A stretch of DNA of 64,000 nt from Ophioderma brevispina (taxonomy: Eukaryota > Echinodermata > Ophiuroidea > Amphilepidida > Ophiodermatidae), in the NCBI GenBank assembly GCA_023653785.1, contig JAMKCH010084933.1:1-64000 (forward strand). The letters run 5' to 3'. The position numbers were made by a program, and so were the translations under genes. Below the pieces are notes generated by a model. It worked only from the letters and a program-made list of their open reading frames with translations. It made no database searches and had not been told where the DNA came from. Of the stretch, positions 38,228 through 50,769 are shown in pieces. The first letter of the stretch is position 1; each line of letters starts with the position of its first letter.

Positions 38228-38732
38228 CTAGTCCTACCGCCGTCGCCCGTCCCTACGGTTTCAATACACCTGCAAGGCCTGATGAGGACCAAAGGTTTTC
38301 AATTTTCCCAAAAACCTGAGGGGTTTAGATACTAAAATTAGCAATGACCGTATGTGATCCACATATAGGCTTTAGAGTTCTGTGCCAGATCTATAGGGTT
38401 ATTATTCCGCAAAAATAATTAAATTGAGGCTACAATGTAGTAAACAAAACATTGCTTTGCCTTTATTGAGGCCAAGTAAAGAGAGATGCACGACAATATT
38501 GCAAAACTCGGTTTTCATCAGGGGATCTTAGAGAACCAAATGTTTGATGAAATTGGCTAGTGTGATTAAGTGTTTTTGTTGAGTTATTACGTTTGATAAA
38601 AAACAGGCAAACCCAAATTGACTTACACATATGTCAATATGGACCAGTCTGTCCATAAAGAGCCGCACAGTTTCAATACGTGTTTACAGTCTTTTTACGT
38701 TTTTTTGAAGAAAATGGCAAATATCTTTACCC

Positions 38733-39098
38733 TTAAAGGCCGACTCAGAGATTTCCTGAGGAGGGCGCCCTCAATCTCCAAAAAAATCGTGTTTTTTGCA
38801 TGTACATAATGCTTGTCCATATACTAATCACTGTGTGAAATTGCTAAGCTTAAATCGAATTCCTTCATATAGAAAATCACAACTTTGTTATAAAATTCCG
38901 GATCCGGAATTTTTGTTATACACAGTATCCTATGGGACGTAATACTACACATAAATGTTTACTGCATGAAAACGAAAAATACGATTCATCTCAAATTTCG
39001 GAATTGTGCATTTTAGGTTACTATCTTTAGTTCTAGTTGACTATTTTTCATTATTACACAAAAAAATAATATTTCGAAATCTCTGAGTCAGACTTTAA
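38733..39098. mobile_element. MITE with ~22-bp terminal inverted repeats
   Basis: The left end TAAAGGCCGACTCAGAGATT is mirrored at the right end, whose complement reads TAAAGTCTGACTCAGAGATT. The interior is AT-rich, with a CCGGATCCGG palindrome near 38900. No coding capacity; possible TA or TTAA target site at the edges. Confidence 0.75.
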
Positions 39099-39359
39099 AT
39101 CACAGAAAATATATCATTGGTAATTCATACAAAAATAAGTTGTGGTATGGTTGTAGTGAAACACCAGTTCTCAGTTATGCTTAGCTTATTTCTAGCAAGA
39201 TGATAATTAAAAAGAGTGGTGATAGAGTGTATGACCCTGCACGACCCCACCAGGGGGAAAGATACAATCTTGAGTAGGGTCTCAGTGTTAAGGTGTTTTT
39301 AACTATTTTACATATAGTTGTGACACTTGCGGTTATTTGGTATAGGACAAATTCTATAT
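39099..39359. other. No gene seen
   Basis: Noncoding sequence between the MITE and the next repeat-like segment. Confidence 0.35.
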
Positions 39360-39560
39360 ATGAAACAGTAATAGTGTCCTAAGATAGAGTCAAGATCCGC
39401 CTTCCCATAATTCGTTAATAGTGTTTTGGAGGGGACGTAAAGTCGTCGGTCCCATGGATGGAAGGGTGAAACCAGGACATTACAATCAATCTTACGAATA
39501 CCCGGAGCGTATGGACAGGTTGCAAATCATGGCTGAACAGCGTCGGCGTGACATTACATG
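39360..39560 (+). repeat. Possible dispersed repeat with GGAGGGGACGTAAAG core
   Basis: A GC-richer segment with GGGGACGTAAAGTCGTCGGTCCCATGG. I associate similar 'GGGACGTTAAA...GTCCCATG' segments with dispersed invertebrate SINE/LINE 3' regions, but only from general familiarity. The GGGAC/GTCCC halves can pair. No tail or flanking duplication seen. Confidence 0.3.
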
Positions 39561-41286
39561 TTCAATCCAAAGTTAAATACGTACATTATCTACATTGTCT
39601 AACTATTACTTCTTGAGAAAGATAGATTAAAGTTACCTCTTTCCTTGTTGAAGACCGCATATCCTCGTTTTTATCGATGGATAATTGTAATTTACTCTGT
39701 ACAGAATTAGAAGATTCTTTTTTCCGATGAGTGAGTTTTTAAAGGGTAAATTGGTGAAATCAATCAACTCATAAGGCCATCTAAACTGAACCTGCTGATT
39801 CTGTTATAAAATGTTAAATCGACCGGCAGTAGTCTCGTATATAACTTCATTTGTATAGACTCTGATATTTGGTATTTCTAGAACCATTTTCTACAATTAA
39901 ATTAAAAATGCTAAAAGCACATGTGGTCATTTTATGTTTCTCAAGTTAGCTCTTGACATTTCCTCATTAAATCCTTGTCATAAACAGGACGAGGATAGTT
40001 AAGTAGGTTCAAACAAATAAACATGTTTGGTTTGGGGTGTTTAATGGAAATGAAGGGGATAAAATATTAAGTCATAGGGTATAGCAAATATCTTATTTTA
40101 AACTTATCAAATTCATTTAATTCTAAGAGAGCTTTATATTTTCATATCTTTGTAGTGAATGTTAATAAACAAACTCGAGGCCCATAATAACTTTAAGACT
40201 ACCAGTATGACATTTAATTCAATACATTTTATGTTTACAATACTGCACATGATTCGTTAGATGCGTTGAGTGGGTAAATTAAAATGCATGGGGTATAGGG
40301 CAAGTCTTGATATTTCATGTGCTTAGTATTTTCAGAACGTTATAGCTGTTCACGTAACCGAGCGTTAAGTGTCAGGCGCACGCTCGCTCGCTGTCAACCA
40401 GAGCTAGACGTTAGGCTGGTCTCTCGAAACACAGAATAAGGTAAGACGTTATTCTATCTTGGAGGAAATAGCAATAATGGATGTATTCAGAGTCTTAGAT
40501 GTAAAACGAGTTTGATTCAAGAATTTTGTTTATGTCTTTTCAATTGAATGTCTAAATGTCTTCATGTTATTCTTTGAACTTGGATTACGATATTTAAAAC
40601 AGTGTAATGATCTTAAGGGTACGCGGATAGTGTTGCACCCTCTATAGTTTACTTTTTGAGAAACACAACATAAAATGTCAGTCTCTGTCTGTCTGTCTGT
40701 CTCCTCCTTCTTTCTTTTTCTTCTTTGTTGTGTTCTTCCCCTCTTCTCTCTTTCACTCTCAACATACATCATAATCGTGCATTCACAAACATACAAACAC
40801 ACGTACATGTACAACAAATACATAATTTTAATACATACATACACACATACTTACCTATAGACACACATATATACATCCCTACGCACATACATGCATACAT
40901 GTACATATACATAATGCATATTTGTCATCATTTTGACAGGTAGATGAGTGTAAGGAAACACTAGTCTTCTTTACATTCTCGTCTTCATCAAGGATTTGGG
41001 TTGGTCTTATAGCAAGCCAGATTCAGCCTAAATCCGAAAATCTATTTGCACTCTGTCGTATCTTGTTGCTCAGGTTCGAATCTATTTCCAGCGATGAATA
41101 ACGAGAGGGCGTCAATTTCTTTGTTGGATTGGAAGCTGTTGGGCATTTTATCTTTTCTAATTAGTTCGCGTCTTTTGAATGGTTTGAACTTGGAGGCAAC
41201 TTAGTAGAGAATTCCACGACCATAAAAGCATGAGCCATAGATTGGTTTTCCTTTTAACTGTACGGGTTTTCCCTGATTAAATCGCC
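39561..41286. other. No gene seen; ACAT-rich simple sequence at 40780-40920
   Basis: TCTGTCTGTCTGTCTG at about 40684-40702 and an imperfect ACATACATACAC run around 40780-40920 account for the two-strand ORFs there. The remainder is AT-rich noncoding DNA. Confidence 0.45.
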
Positions 41287-41527
41287 GTGTGAGTGTAAGT
41301 GCAATGGCTGCCATTTGATACATCTATGTGCTGCCACGAATTAGGATAAATCTAGATTTATCTTTCCTTGAGTCAGTGGCTCTTGAAATGGGTCTTCCGG
41401 CGACACAGCCGCCTGAAGAACCATTTTAAGAGCCACTGACGAAAGATTTGGCATAATAGTATGATGTGTGATGGAAATTTCTAACAAATGGCAGCTATTG
41501 CACTTACAACCTTCTTGCACTCACATA
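41287..41527. mobile_element. MITE, ~240-bp palindrome with a very good central hairpin
   Basis: Ends: GTGAGTGTAAGTGCAATGGC pairs with the right side (GCTATTGCACTTACAAC ... CACTCAC), with a 10-nt insertion in the right arm. At the centre GTCAGTGGCTCTTGAAATGG pairs with the complement of CCATTTTAAGAGCCACTGAC around a GGCGACACAGCCGCC loop. Arms between centre and ends are less conserved. No coding capacity. Confidence 0.8.
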
Positions 41528-44500
41528 GCTTGCTATGTTCATTTACTATCTTAACATTTCGAAGAATCAACTTGAACACGATGTGCATAGACGTGATATT
41601 TCATCAGAAAATATTTTTTAAATTAATATGTCGATGAACTTCTCGATGCTAAGATATAATTTAAATTGTACTCTTACAACATTTTGTCCTGTATATTATG
41701 TAGACCATTCCCTCAAATCTTCTATAAAGAGATACAACGGCTCAAACGGCTTCAAAGGACTATTTTAAATTCTTTAAAGAACATGCAGAAATGTTTATGT
41801 TTATAATATGTTTTCTTTTTATTTTACATAACTTTTTAGTGCATATAGAGACTCTAAAGGCTTTTTGTGGAACCAAACAATGTGTTCTATCGACAAAATG
41901 GTTGCTTTAATGCCTTTGTTCTTTCTAGGATTATTTAGTAGGACTGTTCTACGTACAGGGCAGGATAAAACAGTTCTAATTTGAATCATGATTTGTAAGA
42001 ATTATAGGCAAAGCTTAATATCACAGTTATTGGGACTAAAATGCTGACACTGGTAAATAAAATGGCTTGTTTATGGGACTTACAGCATGTATAAGTATCT
42101 GGCAATTAAATGCTCCTGGTGTTAGCTTTAAGACTTATATGATTTAAAATATATTTTTATATATATTTCCTGATAAAAATAGTGTTAGTCTTGATTCCAA
42201 TAGATGTTATAGACTTCCTTTTACTAATAGGATTGGTGCGAAAATATCCAATTAAATCAGTGTATATATACATACATGAATGTTTGGACTATAAAAGCCA
42301 TTGTTAACAAACTTAAAATGGCACTACCCATTCCTCAGCCTCGATCCTACTACTCACCCCATAAAATCTGAGAATAAGGTATCATTAGAAAGCTTGTATT
42401 TGTCTCATTTTACCTGCAAAATATTTTGGCTGAACTCTCTCCCATGTTAATGCTACAAGCATAAATATGGGTTGTTTACGGTAATCTATAACACGTATAA
42501 GCTACTGTAACACACAAAATTACCGCTCACGTTAAAATGGTATAAAATTTTGGAATTAAGGTATGTTTGTGATGGTCTTCTTCCTTATGAAATAAAGAAA
42601 ATTTCATGTTGTAATCGGGTGGGAAACCTTTTAACACCAAAACTGTTCAGTTAAATTAATTTTTCGGAATTTATAGAGTGCAACAACCGGGGTGTTATGG
42701 TGTGATCTATATACAGAATCCAGTGAAATAATCGAATGGAACATTTACACCATTTATAGGGTTTAGAATCTACACTTTTGGTATTCTTAAAATGGTCTTA
42801 TATTTCCAACAGGTGTCACCTTTATTACCAGTTAACTGCAATTAGATTAGTGATGAATTTGTTATCAAACTAACATCAACTGATGCAAAGACTCACATTA
42901 TAATGTGTGAATGTTAAAAAGTCATTGTGTCACTTTACAACAAAAGGGTACAAGTTGATTCTTTCAAAGATTAGAGGTGAACACCATCGGTTTATCTTGA
43001 TATCAATAGCGTTCAAATTTATTCTTTCACTGTATTTAAAAAAATCAACCGCATTGGTGTAACCTTTAATGCCCCGATTTCTATTGAGAAAACCCTTAAA
43101 TATTCCATTGGGGCGGTCCAATCTTAGTACATCCAGTTGACAGTTTTCTAATATATCCAATATTGAATCATTATTTGTGTTGGTCCTGTGCCTTTTGAGT
43201 TATGATACCAACATGATGGTGTTCAAAGTTTACCCATATTCTCAAGTTGGATAAAATAAATGCAGCTTCTAAGTTTCCTGCTCCCTGTTTTACAAAATGT
43301 TTTATCTTTTTTTTTACAATGATTCAGCTTTTTTAAACAAATTGATAAAAAACTACAAACAGCAAAACAAAAGAAACTTGTAAGGCTAGTTGATGTACAT
43401 GCCTTACTTTAAACATCTGACATGGTAATCATTACGATACAGACCGTATAGGGTGACTAGAACACACTAATTTACATTTTGTTGGCGTGCCAGTAAGTGT
43501 GTATGAGATGTATATTTTTGCTCAGCAGATGCAATCTGGAAAGCCTTTGTTTTCACGGATTTGTTTATTTTAACTAGGCATGGACCCGTGGGTTAAAGAG
43601 TTTACGGATTTCTCGTAAAACCATGAAACCCCTTAACCTGCGGTTGATGACCAAGTATATACAATAAAAATTCACCCAACCCTTCGTTTTTAAAGATTTC
43701 TTCTATAAAACAATTAAAATACTTTTTTCTTTACAGAAATTAACGCGTATTTGCCTAAGTCGCTCGAAATAATGCCTCAGGGGTGTGTTATTCTCTTTAA
43801 ATTTCTTAGATCAAAATGGAGAACAATTCTGAATTTTGATTACAATTTTAATCTATTAGATTTATATTTCAATGTATTTTGATTTGAATTTTTAATCTAA
43901 ACTTGGATTTGTTCGTGATAGCAATCCAATTAGATTGATTTTTAATTTAGGAAATTTAGAGAGTTTGAAGTGTGCAGGGTAAAAAGTCAAAGATCATTGT
44001 TGAAAATTGGGAATTTACTCAAATTACGGGAATATTAGGTTGAATGTCATATAGGGATTATTGCTGAAAAAAAGGTCTGAAAATGTTGTCTCGTGTATAC
44101 AAATGGTAAGGTATTAAATGTGTATTTTGTAATCCTATCCTCCCCCTTATGATTCAGCAAATATCCTAAAAAAATATTTCCAAATCGTTGTTGACTCTGA
44201 TGGCCCAAAACCATTGTAATTTCAATTCAAAATTCCTAATTAAATGGAACGAAAGGAAATCAAGCTTACTAAAAGCAGTACATCTGCTTGAAGCTGTAAT
44301 TTTAATGAAGGGAGATAATACAAGCAAACCTGATTTAAGCTTTTATAGTTTCACTCAAATGAAATCAAGATAAGCGATTCTGATTCAATCTAGAGTTTAA
44401 TTAATATTAAGGGAAACGATTACGATTCAAACTATTTAATAACCAAGACCAAGATTAGCAAGTCCGACGTAATTTTAATGAATAAGATCTCAAGTTTGGT

Positions 44501-47500
44501 TAGCGTAAGTAGGTTAAATGGATGGCTGAATTAAGGGTAGTACCCATTGTCGGTACTCTAAAATGAGTTGCACGCTTGGACGTTTGGAAATTGAATAATA
44601 AACAAAACCACGATGAACTTTTCTTGAAAACTAGAAACCCATAAAACGAAAACTAATAACCCACAAACCAACAAGGCAGCATACAAACAGGTTTGAATCC
44701 TAATTGATAACATTCACAACAGTGCCAAAGTAGATGCATGGGAATTAAGTACGTCTTCGTCGGTCCTTAATTAATTTTGTGTATCAGGTATAATGATCAG
44801 TTCAAACGTACACAATGTTAATGAAGCTCTCTTTCTATACACGCATACTCAGCGTAGCGGTTGAAAGATAAGATTTTCTAGCACAGAACACCGCTTTACT
44901 GATACCGTATTCTATTTCGATTGTCTTCAAAACCTCTGGCAAAGCTATATAATGCTAGCATGGGAATCTTACACAGAACTGAAATGAAAGTCAGGAATGA
45001 CATTTACAACTTTGTCTACTTAGAATTACAACTCAAAACTGACATTACACAAAACATTAAAAAATAAAAAAAAAACATTTTCTTTTAACTTCCTTGAAGG
45101 CCTATCTATTATGCCCCAATTCAGACTACTTTCCAAAAAGTTGCCACGGGTCTTATGGAAATTGAACCGAACTATGGCAATATACTCCGATGGGCTATGA
45201 ACGCTTCTATACCCACAACGGCATCACCACTGTTCTTACTAAACTCAAATACATGTACCAGGAGCAAGTCCTCCATCCTGGCAAAGAATTGATAACTGTT
45301 TTTGTCACCATGCAGAGATGTAGCCTATGTGAAGGAAATTCTAATATCCCATTCAATTCCATTTATTTCTAGGCAAATTTGAGCAGAAAACCCGAGAGGT
45401 ATGTTTTGCCAGCATAACTTAAGACTATTATTTATCACCGTGGGCCTATAGGATGTTCGATCCAAGGTGCGACCGCGATGTAGAATTGATGTAAAGAATT
45501 CAGGAAGAGAACGCTATACTATCTATACTATACTAGGGGGTCTTCAAGATCTTAGAATAAGAAACAAAGCGTTTACAAAGGTTTGATGAAGCTAGACGCC
45601 ATTACTATATACAGAAAGATAGCTAAATGACGGAAAATGTTAACGAGGAAGCACTAACTATACTTGGTGGTGTAATTAAAGAGACAGACATAAAAACTAT
45701 ACTTGGTAGTGAAATTAAAGAGACAGATCATGTAAGAGAAGACAATTTTCTTCAAGGAAAAAAACCGCTTTAATTAATAAGTAAATGAAAGAATAAATAC
45801 AGAATGAAGGCAAGACGTATATTGTTTTCCTATCCAAATCAGGAAGCATCATAAAAAGAGAAGAAAAGAAATGAAATGAATTTCTCTTATGGGACTTTTT
45901 TACATCCCTCCCAAATATAGTGGCACGCTTACCTTTTACCCAATATACCTAGTAAATAACGCTTACTAGTGAATATACTCACTGACCTTAAAACTGAGAG
46001 GCAATGCAGAAGTACTTCAAAAATAAGAAAACAAAAGCCATCATTTCAGAAGGTAATCTTGCCCGGAAAGGGCTTGCAGATGTTGTAATACAATGCGGCC
46101 AAGTAATATCAAACGATGAATTATGCATAAGGGCCTGATGCTAACCCATGAATAATGGCCTGGTACCAGCCCATGAGTAAGGGCTGTTCATCTTGGTAAC
46201 AAGAACATGGACGGTCAAATAACAAAATTCTTTATTGATATTAATTTGTACATTTGACCACATGGTACAAAAGAGGGCAAAAATGGTTTTGTAATGTTGA
46301 CGGTGTAGCGAATAGTTAGAGATGACACGTCCAAAGCCTATTCAAAACACGGGATAAACCGTAAAGATGATTCTTAGGGCCAATAACAATGAAGGTTTTG
46401 GCCTTATTTGGGGTCTCAGTAAAATAGAGATGACTAGCATGGCATCACAAAATTCATTCTCTCCCTAAAAATGACATGCATGTATAATACGTATTTATAT
46501 ACGCACTTGAACAATCATGTTGAGGTCTGCTATGTTTCGACGCTTATCATAAGGACCCACGTACTATACCTGTGCCCGCGGCTAGATGTTAAAAGAAAAC
46601 TAGTATAATTATATGCACGGCTTACTTATAGGGTGAGTCAAACAAAACGAAACCCAAATATTAAAAAAGAGGATATTTTGTGTTTGAATATGTAGTGAAA
46701 AAAGATTATTGTAATGCTTATGTTTTCTCTATCCTTAGTGAACACAATGGAAGAAATTGCACGATATAAATATACGAGCGTATTACCGTTCTAATGAACA
46801 TGCCTAAAATTATTTTCGTCTAATGGGGCTAATTCATGCACTGTACCACGTTTGTAGCCTCGCATATTAAAGGACCAAAGTAAACTGTAGTCTGTAAAGT
46901 ACTTGTCCACAGATTTGCATATAATAGTAAACATGCGCGGATTTTCAAATTCAGAAATACATTGTGCACTGGGATGTTATACCGATTAGCAACAACCTCA
47001 GTTACAATTGAGCATTGTTTAAAACAGAAATACTTAAGGAGAGTCGTGTAGAATTAGTTTGGCCTCGCAACTGCATTTGTTAGGTCCGCGTTCCATGTAA
47101 ATCCACAACAATAGAGTGAAAAAAAATCACAAACCGTAAAAGTTTACACAGTAGAAATATCTTCTAATTAATAAGAGCAAAATGGTAACAATTAGTGGAC
47201 TCGTAACAGTCATAAATGACAAACGAAACAAATCTTATCGAATTCTCTCCCGCCATTACATATGATTTAGTATTGATGATGCACTACATGTGTATTTCAG
47301 CTCCTTGAGTGTGTGCATCTACAAAGACGGTACAGCAAATGATCCGCCATGATGAAACTGTTTTTTTGTTTCAGTAACTATAATGTGCCTACCATTTAGT
47401 CATTCCTTCACTATAATTACAATGTCCTTTTTTGCCTACATTGTGTCTTTTATTAAGATACATCTTCAAAAGCAACTACCATACCACTGAAAACAGCATG

Positions 47501-47570
47501 TCTGACCTAATAGTGTTGTTTGGTATGTCATTGAAACAGTTCCCGTAGGATGTTTGTGCTAAAATTGATT
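41528..47570. other. No gene seen over ~6 kb; two small tandem duplications
   Basis: A 39-bp period duplication (AACTATACTTGGTGGTGTAA and its copy) lies at 45656-45730. A 25-bp period repeat of about 2.3 copies (AAGGGCCTGATGCTAACCCA type) lies at 46129-46186. ORFs at 42930-43160, 44188-44373 and 45190-45372 show no recognisable domain. Confidence 0.45.
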
Positions 47571-47574
47571 ATCT

Positions 47575-48305
47575 TGCAGTTTTGCATTCAATAGGGACCA
47601 GACTGTCAGAAAATGATGGGGTTTAAATTTTCAGACTAGTGTCCCCTTCCGGGGGGGGGGGTGTTACTACAGGTGAAAATTTAAAATCAAGTCAAATTGT
47701 GTTTTAATTTGCATTAACATGTTTGTCTCCTTATAAGAATTAGAAAAAAGTATATATTTGCCTAGGTTCCAACCGTTTAAAGCGCTATAGCCCCATAATG
47801 GTTCAAGGTCATGGGGTAAAATTTACCCAATGCTCAGACTTTGTTGAAACTGGTGATAAGTTGTTTGTATTGTCTCATAGCATGCAACATTGTATTAGTT
47901 TAGAGTGTGTGACATTTGGTTGACTAATTACATAGCAAAATGTAGAAAGGGTCTACATGGTCTATGGGGGTCACCAAAACTTTCCCTGGATGTCGCAATG
48001 GTGATATCACCAAATCAGTTAAAATGCATTTTCTGTTTCGGTATGACAAGAGGAATCATTTAACACCACTTTCAACAACATCGGAGCATTTAACCTCAGG
48101 GTGACCTTGAACCATTAGTTGGAACCTAGGCAAATATATACTTTTTCTAATCCTTATAAGGAGAAGAACGCATTAGTGTACCATAAAACACAATTTGATT
48201 TTAAATATTTCCCTGTATTAACATTTCCCGTTTAAAGAAGGGGGCAGCAGTCCGAAAATTTGAACCTCATCATTTTCTGACAGTCCAGGCCCTATTGAAA
48301 CCCAA
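47575..48305. mobile_element. Palindromic element, family shared with 59.4-60.3 kb
   Basis: Left arm AATAGGGACCAGACTGTCAG is mirrored at the right end (complement CAATAGGGCCTGGACTGTCA). Inside, AAATTGTGTTTTA, CTCCTTATAAGAATTAGAA, TTTGCCTAGGTTCCAAC and GGTTCAAGGTCA all pair with the right arm. The unpaired centre carries GGGTCTACATGGTCTATGG. An 11-G run at 47651-47661 sits in the left arm. No coding capacity. Confidence 0.85.
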
Positions 48306-48654
48306 ACAGCAACAAAATCAATTTTAACATGAAAATCCTATACGGGAATACACACCAAACTACACTTATAAAGACGTCTCCAGTAAACACATGTTAATAG
48401 ATAGAAGTTAAAAAAACACTTCATAATCGTTAATGTTGTATGTCCAAGCAAGACACTTTTGATAATTAGCTTTAATCTGTCCTATGAACTCATATTGAGA
48501 CATGTCTTCGACATGTCTTAGGACTGGTATACGGATTTTTTCTATTTCTACAATGTATTTAGCCAAGGCATAGTGTTTTCAGTTGTGTGTTCCCTAATGT
48601 TAAAATCTTGTTTAATATACGATATGGAAGGTAAGACACCACTGTTACTCCAGT

Positions 48655-48975
48655 AGTGTTGTCAGTATTTGACATAGGCCTGCAGAGGGTGTTTTGAATC
48701 AATCCCACGATGCATTGCAATGTGCCTACACTGTAATGTACTACACGCATGTCAGTACTTAGGGATAAAAAGTGTTCCAAAAGTTTAAGAACCACAAGAC
48801 ATTTCATAATCATGCTAGAAGTACTAACGCTTTGTGGCCTAAAATGAGCATTAAAGTCAGGGTTTTCATGTGTTAAGAATAGGATTTTTATGTCATCATA
48901 TGACCCTATTGAGGTGAAATTTCCCAAAACTGGTGCATTGTGGGATTGACTCCAAACATCCTCTGATAGGCCTAT
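48655..48975. mobile_element. Imperfect palindrome (MITE-like, ~320 bp)
   Basis: Left ACATAGGCCTGCAGAGGGTG then AATCAATCCCACGATGCATT pairs with the right side, whose complement reads ATAGGCCTATCAGAGGATGT then GTCAATCCCACAATGCACC. The interior pairs weakly. The 148-codon minus-strand ORF over 48559-49005 spans this repeat and is not supported as a gene. Confidence 0.6.
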
Positions 48976-49082
48976 GCCTAATTGATGATAGTCACACAAA
49001 GACATTTAGTTTCAAAAGTCAGAAATGAGGATACAATGAATAGATACATGAGTTATGTAACTCACCTTCTTGTCAATAGATA

Positions 49083-49243
49083 AAGGTTGGTACTCTCAAA
49101 GCGAATCTAACTTTAAAACTGGGTTTAAACCAGGTTAGTCATTCATAACGGACGTTATTCTTTCAGTGCTCAATATTAAATGTGATGTAAAAGATGCGAA
49201 AATCCGGGTTTAAAATTTGACTCCGCTTGAGAATACCAGCCAC
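49083..49243. mobile_element. Short MITE (~160 bp) with ~40-bp inverted ends
   Basis: The left end GGTTGGTACTCTCAAAGCGA pairs with the complement of the right end (TGGCTGGTATTCTCAAGCGG), followed by paired CTAACTTTAAAACTGGGTTT against CAAATTTTAAACCCGGATTT. A GGTTTAAACC palindrome lies at the inner edge of the left arm. Confidence 0.65.
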
Positions 49244-50765
49244 TTGCTTTTATATGATTGGCAGTAATCGTGGTAGGAATATACCACATGTTTCGACAAT
49301 TATCAAGTCGGTGTTTACTCTATAACAAAATCCCAGGTGTTCTTGTATTTTGTCTATAATACCTCGTTTTTATACTACACGCACAATATTATTAAAATCA
49401 ATTTCTAAGAGGTTTTGATTTGTTACCTTGTAGTCCATTTTTCTCATTTCTAGTAAATTGTACCAGCGAGTGAACAAGACAACTTGGATCTAAAACTCTG
49501 ACATTTCTTATAGACAAATTGTCATCCACCAATTTTTTTAAAGAAAAATCCTCCAATGTTTAAAATCGATCAGGCCAGGCAAAGCAAAGAAAGGAATACA
49601 ACTTCCCCTACACTATGTTACACCTTTTTCCTCCTGATTTAAAAAAAAAAATACATCTTCACCACAATTAATTTGAAAACCTAACTTGATTTATTACAGA
49701 CTCTAACACAGATGCATATACTTAGCATTCATAGTGTTCACGAAGTGTTTCAATGGAAGCATTTAGTATCAGGTTTAACCAAAGACTGTGAATTAGCTAA
49801 TGAATCCCTGGCCAAAAGAAGAGCTTAACCTGAAACATCACCCTCATACAGAAAGACCTTCCAAAGATTTTCCCGCACAAGTATAAAATTGAGTCATGGA
49901 CGCTACTCATTTCTAATGTGTGTTTGAAATTTACTAACTTTAACAATCCGTAGATTATTTTCTGATAATGGTGTAAATTTGAGAGGAAATATTGGGACAC
50001 CAAGCAGAGATAATATTGATTGTTTAAGACATAGCGATGTTCTTAAATTCCAATGACATCTTGTGCAGTTCGTTATGAGTTAGAGAAACGCAAATCTCAT
50101 TGAAAAGCAATACCGGTAGCTGTCAATATCCGGCAAATTTCTAAATTTCAAAGATAAATTAGTTAAAAGCTTTTGTTATTTGCATCAGCCAATAAAAATT
50201 TTAAACGATTCTGTCATTTTGAACTTCCGATATGCAGATTTCTACTCGCATATCTGCATGCTAAAGTGTTTGTATGTAAATTTATACCATTGAAGAATCA
50301 TGGCTTACTATGCCTCATTCAATTTTCATATAATGAATGGATTTTGAGGATGAATATGATTTGATCTGATACAGCATAAACCAAGCCAATATAAAACATC
50401 CATTGCATGCATGCCAAAAATCAAAGTTTGCAGGTATTCTTAGAATGTGAAATTTACAACGTAATTAGACCGCTTAATTGAAATAGTTTTCTTTTAAAGG
50501 TGGGGTGCGTTTTTCTTGTTTAAAAGAATCTTAACTATGCCAAAACATTCGAATTAATGGAATCATAAAGTCTGACGTTATCTATATTATCTCTACCCTT
50601 TTGAAAGATTATCCGGAATTCACATCAATGACAGGAAATATTTTCCAAATTTATAATTTGGAATTTATTGGTCTCAATTGGTAACCATAAGCATTATGAA
50701 GACAAAAATTACGTGGTCTGTAATTAAGGTGGTCCTACATTCCACATATATTATTTTGTTCATAT
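49244..50765. other. No gene seen
   Basis: AT-rich, with two unremarkable ORFs (49797-50003 minus, 50173-50364 plus). Confidence 0.4.
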
Positions 50766-50769
50766 ACAA

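Larger units (their letters stand above)
37660..38320. promoter_or_regulatory. CpG-rich patch, possible promoter / first-exon region
   Basis: Against AT-rich surroundings this stretch is enriched in CG dinucleotides (for example GGCGGTGCGATACGTG, GCCTGCGCGCGCTC, GGGTTCGCTTTGAGATCGAG, CCGCCGTCGCCCGTCC). It contains two opposite-strand ORFs and a clean donor. No TATA box stands out. In a genome with mosaic methylation such a patch may mark an unmethylated promoter or exon, but that is inference. Confidence 0.3.

Noticed and set aside
45090..45310. Frame reading GLMEIEPNYGNILRWAMNA, vaguely like a TPR helix
   Set aside because: One helix-like match only, frame closed soon after; not enough for a domain call.
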